Below are positions 7,998 to 15,576 of a stretch of 24,646 nt of DNA, in pieces. Location of the stretch: positions 1 through 24,646 of IMG/VR virus record IMGVR_UViG_3300042549_009848; one strand, written 5' to 3'. The first letter of the stretch is position 1. Each line of letters starts with the position of its first letter. The notes beneath the pieces were generated by a model. It saw only the letters and a list, made by a program, of their open reading frames with translations. It searched no databases and was not told where the DNA came from. Both the position numbers and the translations under genes were made by a program. Source of the DNA: a virus.

Positions 7998-8794
7998 AGA
8001 CTGCGGCCTATACAATTTGTTTTAATGAGATTAAGAAGCTAGATCAATGGCTTTTTTATACCAAAGACTTTGATTACCGGGTGGTTTTAGATACCGGTTC
8101 TACCGATGGAACATATGAGGCATTAAAGAAGGTACCAGGTATTATTCTTCATCAGATGAGGAAAGAGCCCTTTAAGTTTAACGAACATAGAAATTTCAAT
8201 CTTTCTATGATTCCACAGGACGTTGATTGGTGTCTGTCTCCAGATATGGATGAATACTTCTCTATTAATGTACTGAAAGAGATAGAGAAGACGGTGAAAG
8301 AAAACCCAACAGTCAACAATATTGCAACCACCAGACTAGATATATATTCTGAAGAAGTGTTTGTAGGGCCTCCATTTTCAGTACCTACGAACAAAATTCA
8401 TCGACGCCTCCAGTATGAATGGCGTTCCATGATTTATGAGCATCTCTGGTACATTGGACCAGGTATAGAAAATGAAGTATATAATGATAAGATTTTCTTG
8501 GTTCATGACCAGGATATTTCCAAGCCAAGAGGTACGTTGTACCCTAAGTTAATGAAAGAACGGTATAAGGAAGATTCAACTGATTCCTGGAACAACTGGT
8601 ATTTGCTTAACCATTATTATAGAGAAAAAGATCAATTTAACTATATAGAAGTTGCAATTAACTTCTTACGTTTTCATCATACAAAAGAAGATGATAAATA
8701 TAAGATGGTATATAACGATTTAAAAGAGATGTCTATGTATGATTATAATTTAGATAAACATATTAAGAATGCTATTACAAACGAATTGATATAA
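7994..8794 (+). CDS. Glycosyltransferase family 2-like (GT-A)
   Basis: 266 residues. The start is typical of GT2 enzymes that act on short acceptors: YTICFNEIKKLDQWL, then the nucleotide-binding VVLDTGSTDGT (31-40). The metal-binding DxD-type motif is PDMDEYF (83-89). A third conserved region lies near 135-155 (KIHRRLQYEWRSMIYEHLWY), where family members hold acceptor and catalytic acid. No membrane helix is seen, so it is soluble, acting in the host cytoplasm. It closes the four-gene cassette that starts at 5634, coupled by ATGA to the PLOD-like oxygenase. Donor and acceptor are unknown. Confidence 0.85.
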   Translation: MKTAAYTICFNEIKKLDQWLFYTKDFDYRVVLDTGSTDGTYEALKKVPGIILHQMRKEPFKFNEHRNFNLSMIPQDVDWCLSPDMDEYFSINVLKEIEKTVKENPTVNNIATTRLDIYSEEVFVGPPFSVPTNKIHRRLQYEWRSMIYEHLWYIGPGIENEVYNDKIFLVHDQDISKPRGTLYPKLMKERYKEDSTDSWNNWYLLNHYYREKDQFNYIEVAINFLRFHHTKEDDKYKMVYNDLKEMSMYDYNLDKHIKNAITNELI

Positions 8795-8821
8795 TTTTAT
8801 TATTAAAAAAAAGGATAAAGT

Positions 8822-9946
8822 ATGTCAACAAAAAATGTATTTAGATTAAATAAAATTCATGATCTAATTGTTTCCGGTCAGATTCAATATACTGGCGCCA
8901 ATGAACTCTGGATTTGGGGATTTAATGCTTATGGTCAACTAGGTGATAATACAACTGTCAATAAAAGTTCCCCGGTTCAGATACCGGGTACTACATGGAG
9001 TATTATTGCAGATAAAAGTAACAAATCTTCTCTAGCAATAAAAACCGATGGAACCCTTTGGTCTTGGGGATATAACGGTACTGGTGGATTAGGTGATGGT
9101 ACAAGGGTACATAGAAGTTCACCAATCCAAATACCAGGTACCGCATGGAATAAAGTTATTGGTGCTGGGCGTCATTTCCTTGCAACAAAAACCGATGGTT
9201 CTCTTTGGACCTGGGGATATGGCGGCGAAGGTCGCTTAGGTGATAATACAACTGTCAGTAGATGTTCCCCAGTTCAGGTACCAGGTACCAGTTGGGCTGA
9301 TGTTGCTGGTGGAGGAAATTTTTCTGTTGCAAGAAAAACCGATGGTACCCTCTGGACCTGGGGATATGGTTGTTTTGGCATGCTAGGTAATGATTCAACT
9401 ATATTGAGAAGTTCACCAGTCCAAATACCAGGTACCAGTTGGAATGATGCTTCAGGCGGGGGAAATCATTCTCTTGCTAGAAAAATCGATGGTACCTTGT
9501 GGTCCTGGGGATATAACGGTTCTGGTCAACTAGGTAATAATACAAGATTAGGGTTTCCAAATGGATTCAGTTCGCCAGTTCAGGTACCAGGTACCAATTG
9601 GAATGATATTGCTGCACATGGTAGGCATTCATCAGCAAGAAAAACCGATGGTACTCTTTGGACCTGGGGTTCTGGTAGCCAATATGGTCAACTAGGTGAT
9701 AATACAACTGTCAATAAAAGTTCCCCGGTTCAGATACCGGGTACCAGTTGGAGTTGTATTTCTAGAGGTACCTGCAATTCACAAGCAAGAAAGACTGATG
9801 GAACCCTCTGGGCCTGGGGAGATAATGTTAATGGTCAACTAGGGGATAATACAAGGATACTTAGAAGTTCACCAGTTCAGATACCCGGTAGTTGGAATGA
9901 TGCTGCTAGTGGTACTTATCATTCTTTGGCAAGAAAACTACTTTAA
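8822..9946 (+). CDS. RCC1-repeat beta-propeller, paralog 3 (putative tail adhesin)
   Basis: 374 residues with a strong ribosome site (AAGGA 8 bases before ATG). An N-terminal segment of about 27 residues (NVFRLNKIHDLIVSGQIQY) matches the docking-like segment of the other RCC1 paralogs. Seven blades follow. Blade 5 carries a four-residue insertion (RLGFPNGFSSP), blade 6 has an extra residue (GSGSQYGQLGD), and blade 7 is shortened at GSW. Blades 1 and 6 share a perfect 62-bp DNA repeat (8930-8991 and 9683-9744). Cys residues occur in the variable loops of blades 3, 4 and 6. The gene separates the two modification cassettes. Function as a distal adhesin is inferred from context. Confidence 0.85.
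   Translation: MSTKNVFRLNKIHDLIVSGQIQYTGANELWIWGFNAYGQLGDNTTVNKSSPVQIPGTTWSIIADKSNKSSLAIKTDGTLWSWGYNGTGGLGDGTRVHRSSPIQIPGTAWNKVIGAGRHFLATKTDGSLWTWGYGGEGRLGDNTTVSRCSPVQVPGTSWADVAGGGNFSVARKTDGTLWTWGYGCFGMLGNDSTILRSSPVQIPGTSWNDASGGGNHSLARKIDGTLWSWGYNGSGQLGNNTRLGFPNGFSSPVQVPGTNWNDIAAHGRHSSARKTDGTLWTWGSGSQYGQLGDNTTVNKSSPVQIPGTSWSCISRGTCNSQARKTDGTLWAWGDNVNGQLGDNTRILRSSPVQIPGSWNDAASGTYHSLARKLL
8903..9943 (+). repeat. Seven tandem RCC1 blade repeats (paralog 3)
   Basis: Seven imperfect units of about 141-162 bases with the same framework as the other two arrays; blade 5 is enlarged. It shares a 41-bp identity with paralog 2 (9327-9367 with 4868-4908). Confidence 0.9.
8930..8991 (+). repeat. 62-bp perfect direct repeat, copy 1 (copy 2 at 9683-9744)
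   Basis: This stretch inside blade 1 is base-for-base identical to 9683-9744 inside blade 6 of the same gene. The flanks differ at once on both sides (t/a before, t/c after). Identity at third codon positions over about 20 codons points to a recent copy or gene conversion rather than protein-level selection alone. Confidence 0.85.
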
Positions 9947-9967
9947 TAATCTTTTAAAAAATTTATA

Positions 9968-10807
9968 ATGACAAAAACAATACATTATGCAATGGGTCTT
10001 CCAAGATCTGGTTCAACACTTTTGATGAATATATTACAGCAAAATCCAGATATATTTACATCATCCTCATGTCCTACAACGTATTTGCTGGAGGGAGCAA
10101 AGCAGGCGGCCGGCAGCGTTTCAGAGTTTATTGCTATGGAACAAGACCAACTTAATAATTCTCTGACTGGTTATGTCAAGGGGGGAATGAACGGTTGGTT
10201 TTCTGCTATGTCAGATAAGCCAATTGCTATTTCTAAGTCTAGGGGTTGGGATAGGTACTTGAACTTTTTATTTCATGCATATGAAAATCCGAAGTTTATA
10301 GTTATAATTCGAGATCTTAGGGATATTATTTGTTCCTTTGAAAAATTATCCTATAGGTACCCGGTCTGGAATATAGGGTCCCAACAAGACCCATTTCATA
10401 TGCTACCTTTTGAAAAGCGTATTGAATTGTGGTGTACCGATATTGGTGGTAATCTAGGTCTTCCTCTTAAAAATATGCCCCATGTGTACGAATGGATGAA
10501 TAGAAGACCTAATAATTTCTTCTTATTTAAGTTTGAAAACTTTAATAGAGATCCAAATCGATCACTACAAAATATATATAAATGGTTAGACTTACCTGAT
10601 TACAGACATGACCTTAATAATGTCGAGTTAGCTAAACAGTACGAGCACGATACAGCTTACCGTGCTTTAGTTTCTCATAAAACAGAACCTAGGGTAAGAC
10701 TACTTGAACCATCCTGGCCAAAAATGATGACGAAAGAACAATCAGATCTTATTATTAAACATAACATGTGGTTCTACGAAACTTTCTATCCTGAAGTACT
10801 TAATTAA
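9968..10807 (+). CDS. Sulfotransferase-family protein (PAPS-dependent)
   Basis: 279 residues. The N-terminal 5'-phosphosulfate loop is GLPRSGST (10-17), directly after a beta strand (HYAMG). The 3'-phosphate site is FIVIIRDLRDIICSF (110-124), with Arg115 and Ser123 in the canonical places. The rest shows a typical alpha/beta layout, including FKFENFNRDPNRSLQNIYKWLDLP (about 195-218), the conserved region near the C-terminal third of this family. The enzyme would transfer sulfate from PAPS to a hydroxyl or amine on a glycan, protein or small molecule. It starts 22 bases after RCC1 paralog 3 without a clear Shine-Dalgarno. An APS-kinase-like domain that might supply PAPS is encoded at 21874. 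The substrate is unknown. Confidence 0.85.
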   Translation: MTKTIHYAMGLPRSGSTLLMNILQQNPDIFTSSSCPTTYLLEGAKQAAGSVSEFIAMEQDQLNNSLTGYVKGGMNGWFSAMSDKPIAISKSRGWDRYLNFLFHAYENPKFIVIIRDLRDIICSFEKLSYRYPVWNIGSQQDPFHMLPFEKRIELWCTDIGGNLGLPLKNMPHVYEWMNRRPNNFFLFKFENFNRDPNRSLQNIYKWLDLPDYRHDLNNVELAKQYEHDTAYRALVSHKTEPRVRLLEPSWPKMMTKEQSDLIIKHNMWFYETFYPEVLN

Positions 10808-10830
10808 TTTTTTTATGGAGTAAATATTAT

Positions 10831-11292
10831 ATGAACGATAATATTATTAAGGCATTTAACGACTTTCAGATAGCCGATCTGGACGACGACATGGTTGGTA
10901 TGTGTAAGACGTTGGTAGACTGGATGAAGGTGTTGAGATCAGAAGCACCTCAGGCAACGTTTCCTGATGCTGTAGCCCCGGAGAATTTCTTTAAACTTGA
11001 TCCCCATCAACCAAGGATGGAGCTGAGAAAAACTTTAAGAAAGATGATGTCACATGTGGTTAAGTATCAGAGTGATGATATTGACAATGATACAAAAATT
11101 ATTAATATCTATGTGGTTATTTTAGCAGGTACCTATATCTATCATATGCCTTCAGAAAAAATGGCTGCTTTGTCCCTCGGTAGTAAAGAATTTACAAGAG
11201 ACACTGCTAAAGAATTATTATTAGATGATAACATGTCCCCCAACTGGTTAAAGGATCCTTCAGGTAGAGATTTTACCGCTATTATGCTATGA
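10831..11292 (+). CDS. Unrecognised helical protein in the modification cluster
   Basis: 153 residues. I do not recognise a family. The protein is acidic at the start (IADLDDDMVGM), mostly helical, with a basic helix near 63-78 (MELRKTLRKMMSHVVKYQ). A short hydrophobic stretch (IINIYVVILAGTYIYHM, about 90-106) is just long enough to be a membrane segment but more probably a buried strand/helix. The C-terminus overlaps the next gene by ATGA. Its place at the head of the overlapping glycosyltransferase chain suggests an accessory role there. TGGAG at the start of the leader gives a ribosome site with long (about 10-base) spacing. Confidence 0.65.
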   Translation: MNDNIIKAFNDFQIADLDDDMVGMCKTLVDWMKVLRSEAPQATFPDAVAPENFFKLDPHQPRMELRKTLRKMMSHVVKYQSDDIDNDTKIINIYVVILAGTYIYHMPSEKMAALSLGSKEFTRDTAKELLLDDNMSPNWLKDPSGRDFTAIML

Positions 11293-11975
11293 TCTTAAAA
11301 GATTCGTTATTGTTTAGTGATAATCGTCAAGTAGAATCTGCATATGTAATTACCCTACCTGGTAACTCTATTTCAGAAGAGTTATCGAGGCGGTGTATTA
11401 ATTCTTGCAACAACGTCGGGCAACCGATTAAGGTATGGCAGGCATTTGACGGTACGAATAAAAAAGATGTCTTGGTACCTTCTTTCCTTGAAAACCAAGA
11501 ATACTTACGCTGGATAAAACAACCTAACGATAAGTATTCTACCTCCCAGATTGCAACTTTCTTCTCCCACCTTTCTCTCTGGTCTCATTGTGCTACAATC
11601 GATAGACCTATCATTATTCTAGAACATGATGCAATAATGATAAAAGCTTTGAAACAGCATAATTTTTACAATTGCATTCAGTATCTAGGTAACAAAGAAT
11701 ACTACGACCAAAATAAAGTACCTATAGGGCTTCCACCCCATGGTTCCATTTATTCCGGTCACTGGAGATTTATTTGTCGTGCCCATGCCTATGCTATTGA
11801 TCCTCCAATTGCAAGAAACCTATTATCGTATGCAATTAGAGAAGGTATGACCAAGACCTTAGATGTTTTTATTCGATGTGATATATTTGCCATCGTACAA
11901 GATAACATGTATGCATATGACGAACGTGGTATTTCTACTATTGAAGAAAAAGAAAACTATACTGAAGATTGTTGA
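11289..11975 (+). CDS. Glycosyltransferase family 25-like
   Basis: 228 residues. Family 25 features are visible: the opening AYVITLPGN, the block SQIATFFSHLSLW (86-98), the metal-binding EHDA (112-115) after PIIIL, and the late AHAYAIDPPIARNLLSYAIREG with a following DVFIR. Family 25 includes bacterial lipooligosaccharide galactosyltransferases and animal collagen hydroxylysine galactosyltransferases (COLGALT). The acceptor here cannot be read from sequence. The gene is coupled to the preceding one by ATGA and to the next by TGATG. A lysyl-hydroxylase-like oxygenase is encoded upstream at 7407, which makes a protein acceptor conceivable. Confidence 0.85.
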   Translation: MILKDSLLFSDNRQVESAYVITLPGNSISEELSRRCINSCNNVGQPIKVWQAFDGTNKKDVLVPSFLENQEYLRWIKQPNDKYSTSQIATFFSHLSLWSHCATIDRPIIILEHDAIMIKALKQHNFYNCIQYLGNKEYYDQNKVPIGLPPHGSIYSGHWRFICRAHAYAIDPPIARNLLSYAIREGMTKTLDVFIRCDIFAIVQDNMYAYDERGISTIEEKENYTEDC

Positions 11976-12607
11976 TGAAGAAGATTATACATTGTGTTTA
12001 TATTAATGATTATTTTCCTGAGTTATGGGAAATGTGTTTACCTTCGATTAAGCAATATGCATATAGGACTCAATCAGAACTTAATATTATTACTGAAAGA
12101 AAATTTCCTGATTGGCATATTAACTATGAAAAGTTTCAGGTATACGAAGATGGTAAGCATGCCGATTGTAATTTTTTAATAGATGCCGATATATTAATAC
12201 ATCCTAACTTTCCTGATTTTTCCAACGGCATTACCCACCCCCATCATATTGCATTTAATGATAACTACCATGCATCAGCAAAGTTTAATGTTACTGATAA
12301 CGTCTACTTCCAGCGTGATGGACGTGATGTTGGTATTGCCTCTAATGCAGTTATTTCTTTTAAATCAACCCATGATGTTTGGGAGCCGTTAAACATTAGC
12401 CCTGATAGAGGTAGAGAAATTACTTTAGTTCGTGAGGGTGATATTGATGAATATGGTCTGTCTCATAACATGGCAAAATACGGTCTTAAGTATACCGGGA
12501 TTACGTGGGAGGAGTGGCAACGGTTTTACTTCGTTCATATTGGGTGCGGGGACAGGGTAAAAGCTATTGACTTGGCAAGGAAAACTCTTTATAATTGGAA
12601 CCAATGA
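11975..12607 (+). CDS. GT-A-like protein with DxD motif
   Basis: The ATG at 11975 overlaps the preceding stop (TGATG); two TTG codons just upstream are less likely starts. The 210-residue product opens with IIHCVYINDYFPELWEMCL and has NFLIDADILIHPNFPDF (66-82), in which Asp70 and Asp72 form a DxD metal/nucleotide-sugar site as in GT8-like and related GT-A folds. A later conserved-looking Trp-rich stretch (TWEEWQRFYFVHIGCGD) may form the acceptor side and end with His/Gly. Family assignment is uncertain. A sugar-transfer role is supported by the DxD and by its place between GT25 and GT9-like genes. The stop overlaps the next start by ATGA. Confidence 0.7.
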   Translation: MKKIIHCVYINDYFPELWEMCLPSIKQYAYRTQSELNIITERKFPDWHINYEKFQVYEDGKHADCNFLIDADILIHPNFPDFSNGITHPHHIAFNDNYHASAKFNVTDNVYFQRDGRDVGIASNAVISFKSTHDVWEPLNISPDRGREITLVREGDIDEYGLSHNMAKYGLKYTGITWEEWQRFYFVHIGCGDRVKAIDLARKTLYNWNQ

Positions 12608-13524
12608 ATACAACGTTTTTATTATCAGGTGGCGCAGGTAGAATTATAGCTGCAATCCCAGCACTAGAAAAATACCATTATCTCAACCCCGATGACGACT
12701 TCAAAGTTCTTATCTACGGGTGGGAAAATCTTTACTGGAATCACCCGTTACTACAATCTCGTACATACGGAATAGGTCAGAAAGGTATCTTTGATTTAAT
12801 AGTTAGAGATTCAAGACTGGTAAACCCTGAACCTTATCATAACTATTATTATTATAATCAGCAAATTAACCTAGCCCAGGCCTTTGATGCCGATATTAAT
12901 AAGACTACTGACCATACTACTTTACCAGCACCTAACTTGTACTGTCATAGTGGTGAGATACGATCAGCACAGAAGATGATTAATGATGCTCTACAACAAA
13001 AAAATAAAAAGAAGTTTATTGTATATCAACCGTATGGTTCAGGTATTCAATTAGTTAATAATAGACCGTTTGATAGTTCCGGGAGAAGCTTAGATGTAGA
13101 TGATGCTTTAAAACTGGGTCAATTAATGTCTCAGGATGCTGTAGTTCTTTATTTCGGTCCAAATGACTTTATTCACCCGGGTGATAACTTTATGTTAAAC
13201 GCCAAGGATATACCTGGAGCCGATCTTAGGTTTTACATGGCCATGATCTCACAGTGTGATTATTTCGTAGGTGTTGATTCTGTGGGTCAACATATGGCAA
13301 GAGCCTTCAATAAGCCTGGGTTAGTAATAATGGGGTCTACATTTGAGCAAAACGTATCGTATCCTAATCACTTTAAATTTTATCGTAACGGTGTAAAACC
13401 AACCTACAATCCTATTCGTATAGGTGGTATAGATTGTGAGTTTGCCGATCGAGCTAATGATAATGTTATGGTATTTAATGACCAACAAATACACGAGATG
13501 TATAATATTTCGAGAACTTTATGA
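12604..13524 (+). CDS. GT9/heptosyltransferase-like glycosyltransferase (GT-B)
   Basis: 306 residues from the ATG at 12604, which overlaps the previous stop (ATGA); an upstream TTG at 12595 is less likely. The N-terminal Gly-rich loop is SGGAGRIIAAIPALEKY (8-24), typical of ADP-heptose:LPS heptosyltransferase-like proteins. A mid strand is FIVYQPYGSG (138-147). The C-terminal nucleotide-sugar side is CDYFVGVDSVGQHMARAFNK (218-237), with the conserved D-S-x-x-x-H-x-A spacing, followed by PGLVIMGST. A Tyr-rich insert (YHNYYYYNQQ, 78-87) is unusual. The length is near normal for this family. Donor sugar and acceptor are unknown. The next gene is again coupled by ATGA. Confidence 0.75.
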   Translation: MNTTFLLSGGAGRIIAAIPALEKYHYLNPDDDFKVLIYGWENLYWNHPLLQSRTYGIGQKGIFDLIVRDSRLVNPEPYHNYYYYNQQINLAQAFDADINKTTDHTTLPAPNLYCHSGEIRSAQKMINDALQQKNKKKFIVYQPYGSGIQLVNNRPFDSSGRSLDVDDALKLGQLMSQDAVVLYFGPNDFIHPGDNFMLNAKDIPGADLRFYMAMISQCDYFVGVDSVGQHMARAFNKPGLVIMGSTFEQNVSYPNHFKFYRNGVKPTYNPIRIGGIDCEFADRANDNVMVFNDQQIHEMYNISRTL

Positions 13525-14060
13525 CTGAACAAAGCATACAATTTTATTCTTCCAAGCCAGAACCAGTTCATTTTGAAAGACAATGCGGTGATTGTAATAA
13601 ATGCTGTAAATGGCTATACTACACAATTAACGGGCATGTAAAGCATCCTGGTAAACCTTGTTTTTATCTAGGGGAAGTATGTACAGTTCATGAAATTAGA
13701 CCACAGAGTTGCAGAGATTATCACTGCGCCTACATTCAAGGTATACTCCCAGAATGGATGAAGCCTTCTCGTTCCGACGTTTTAGTAAGCGTTGAAAAGT
13801 GGGGTCCTAATAAAGAATTTCAAATGCTCCGGGTTATTGAATGTGGTAAAAAATTAGAGTCAGAAGTACTATCTTGGATGGTTCAGTATTCAAGAAATAC
13901 CGGTATAGGTATTGTCTATCAGTTATCTGGTGTATGGAACTACTTTGGACCTAATCAGTTTATGGAGTTCTTTAAAGATCATATTGTAAAAGCAGAATTT
14001 GAAAACCCATTTATTAAACAGCCCCAGGTTTTAAATACACCTATTCAAGGTGCTTACTGA
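13521..14060 (+). CDS. YkgJ-family cysteine-cluster protein
   Basis: 179 residues. The first 70 residues carry CGDCNKCC (22-29), a second pair at Cys47 and Cys54, and the block EIRPQSCRDYHC (58-69). This is the Zn/Fe-binding CxxCxxCC ... C ... C ... RPxxCRxYxC pattern of the YkgJ / Fe-S-zinc cluster domain (PF03692-type). The biochemical role of the family is poorly known, and metal binding is inferred from the eight cysteines. The remaining 110 residues are not recognised. Its location inside a chain of glycosyltransferases, joined by ATGA before and TGATG after, suggests a part in the same modification process. Confidence 0.85.
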   Translation: MTEQSIQFYSSKPEPVHFERQCGDCNKCCKWLYYTINGHVKHPGKPCFYLGEVCTVHEIRPQSCRDYHCAYIQGILPEWMKPSRSDVLVSVEKWGPNKEFQMLRVIECGKKLESEVLSWMVQYSRNTGIGIVYQLSGVWNYFGPNQFMEFFKDHIVKAEFENPFIKQPQVLNTPIQGAY

Positions 14061-14839
14061 TGTTAGATGTTGTTTTAAGAACATGTGAACATGCCTCCGT
14101 TCATCCTGAAAGAGGTGATAGGTTTATTGTATGTGATAAAACAACTCTATTAAAAAAATGCTTTATTTCTTTAATACAATCTATTAGATTTTCAGAATAT
14201 GAAACTAAGTTATGGATAGTTGATGATCACAGCTCTCCTGAATTACTAGAGTATATAAGTAAGAAATGTAAGAACTATAATATTACATATGAAATTATTA
14301 ATTGTGAAGAATCTGGCTTTAACTATTCTGCTCTAAAACAATTTGAACTATGTAGAGATAAAGGTAGTAAATGGGTATATTCAGTTGAAGACGATTACCT
14401 CCATTACCCCCAAGCAATAAAGTCTATGGTTGCCCAGGCTGAAACGTTTACGCAAAATTTTGGTACATGGGTAGCTATCAGGCCCGATGATGATATCTTT
14501 ACATATTCACCTAATACCACATATTCAAATAAACCTTATAGATTGTTTTTAGGTAAAGATAGGCATTGGAGAACACTTCACAATACCCATAATACTGTCT
14601 TTACCCATGTAGATGTATTTAAAGAATACTGGGAGTTATTTAGTTCCCTTGCCAAATTCTTTCGTAAAACCTCTGTATGTGAAGATGGGACTATCAATAC
14701 TATCTGGAGTGACGGGGTAACAAAAAATGGACCTGTGCCTCTTTTCTCACCCATCCCTACCCTTGCCATACATATATCCCAAGGTAATGAACCCGCTCAT
14801 TTAGAATATAAAAAATTATGGGATAGTATTGATGTATGA
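14060..14839 (+). CDS. Glycosyltransferase family 2-like, second copy type
   Basis: 259 residues. GT-A features: DVVLRTCEHAS at the start, nucleotide-binding KLWIVDDHSSPELL (50-63), and the metal-binding VEDDYLHYPQAI (109-120). A later GKDRHWRTLHNTHNTVFTHV block carries several His and Arg that may contact the acceptor. A C-terminal HISQGNEPAH matches the late His motif often seen in GT2 enzymes. It is not close to the GT2 at 7994 and so is not a recent duplicate. No membrane segments are visible. It is coupled to the gene before by TGATG and after by ATGA. The sugar is unknown. Confidence 0.8.
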   Translation: MLDVVLRTCEHASVHPERGDRFIVCDKTTLLKKCFISLIQSIRFSEYETKLWIVDDHSSPELLEYISKKCKNYNITYEIINCEESGFNYSALKQFELCRDKGSKWVYSVEDDYLHYPQAIKSMVAQAETFTQNFGTWVAIRPDDDIFTYSPNTTYSNKPYRLFLGKDRHWRTLHNTHNTVFTHVDVFKEYWELFSSLAKFFRKTSVCEDGTINTIWSDGVTKNGPVPLFSPIPTLAIHISQGNEPAHLEYKKLWDSIDV

Positions 14840-15549
14840 CACACATACCGAAAAAAGTTCATATAGTTTGGAATCATAAAGAAGTTATTAATAGTGATCA
14901 TCCTTTAATTACAAACGGTCTTCACAATTTAATTAAACTTAATCCTGATTGGAAAGTTACAATATATACCCCAGAAGAGATTGAGGAAGATCTTAAGCAT
15001 GCTTTATCTGACGACGATTATAACCTAATTAAGAATCGTCATTTTGTTTCTAAAATCGATCTCTGGAGATTGTTTAAGATGTATTTTGAAGGTGGGTTCT
15101 ATATGGATATTGATAGACCGTATAATATACCTCTTTCTAATATAATCGATGAGGATACAAGGTGGGTAGTTCCAACTTCGTTAGATTACGATATTACCTG
15201 TGATTTTCTTTTAAGTGCACCTAAGAACCCGGCGTTCTATACAGGTATTCAAATGTACTTACAACGGGTAAGGGAAGGTCATACAAGTCAATACTTCCTT
15301 GGTCCTCAGACCTATATGCATGCTGTTACATATACACTATTAGGAGAAGAAGTAAATACAAATCCTGGTATTGAAAAGATGAATCTAATAAGAGATAAAT
15401 TTAAAGAGATGGAATTTATTAAAACCTATAGAGAAGTACCACCTAATGACACTATAATTTACAAGGGTAATATTGGGGATGAGTTAGAAGTTTTAAAACG
15501 TGATTTTTACGCCAAAGAAGGTATTAAACACTGGACAGGAGAATGGTAA
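14836..15549 (+). CDS. GT32/OCH1-like glycosyltransferase
   Basis: 237 residues. The signature of DXD sugar-transferase family 32 is clear: IPKKVHIVW (4-12), LNPDWKVTIYT (35-45), then SKIDLWRLFKMYFEGGFYMD (72-91) with the DID at 91-93, normally the metal/nucleotide-sugar site. In bacteria such enzymes build capsule or LPS; in yeast the relative OCH1 starts outer-chain mannosylation. Here it is the last gene of the overlapping chain and is followed by a strong terminator at 15577. Acceptor and sugar are unknown. Confidence 0.85.
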   Translation: MTHIPKKVHIVWNHKEVINSDHPLITNGLHNLIKLNPDWKVTIYTPEEIEEDLKHALSDDDYNLIKNRHFVSKIDLWRLFKMYFEGGFYMDIDRPYNIPLSNIIDEDTRWVVPTSLDYDITCDFLLSAPKNPAFYTGIQMYLQRVREGHTSQYFLGPQTYMHAVTYTLLGEEVNTNPGIEKMNLIRDKFKEMEFIKTYREVPPNDTIIYKGNIGDELEVLKRDFYAKEGIKHWTGEW

Positions 15550-15576
15550 GAGATAGTACCTGACTAATAGAAACTA

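Noticed and set aside
2612-9946. Diversity-generating retroelement target in the RCC1 genes
   Set aside because: Loops vary as in such targets, but no reverse transcriptase, template repeat or adenine-biased variable repeat pair is visible in the window.
2612-9946. CRISPR-like or non-coding tandem repeat array
   Set aside because: The repeats are about 147 bases, imperfect, in frame and encode RCC1 blades; they lack short identical repeats with unique spacers.
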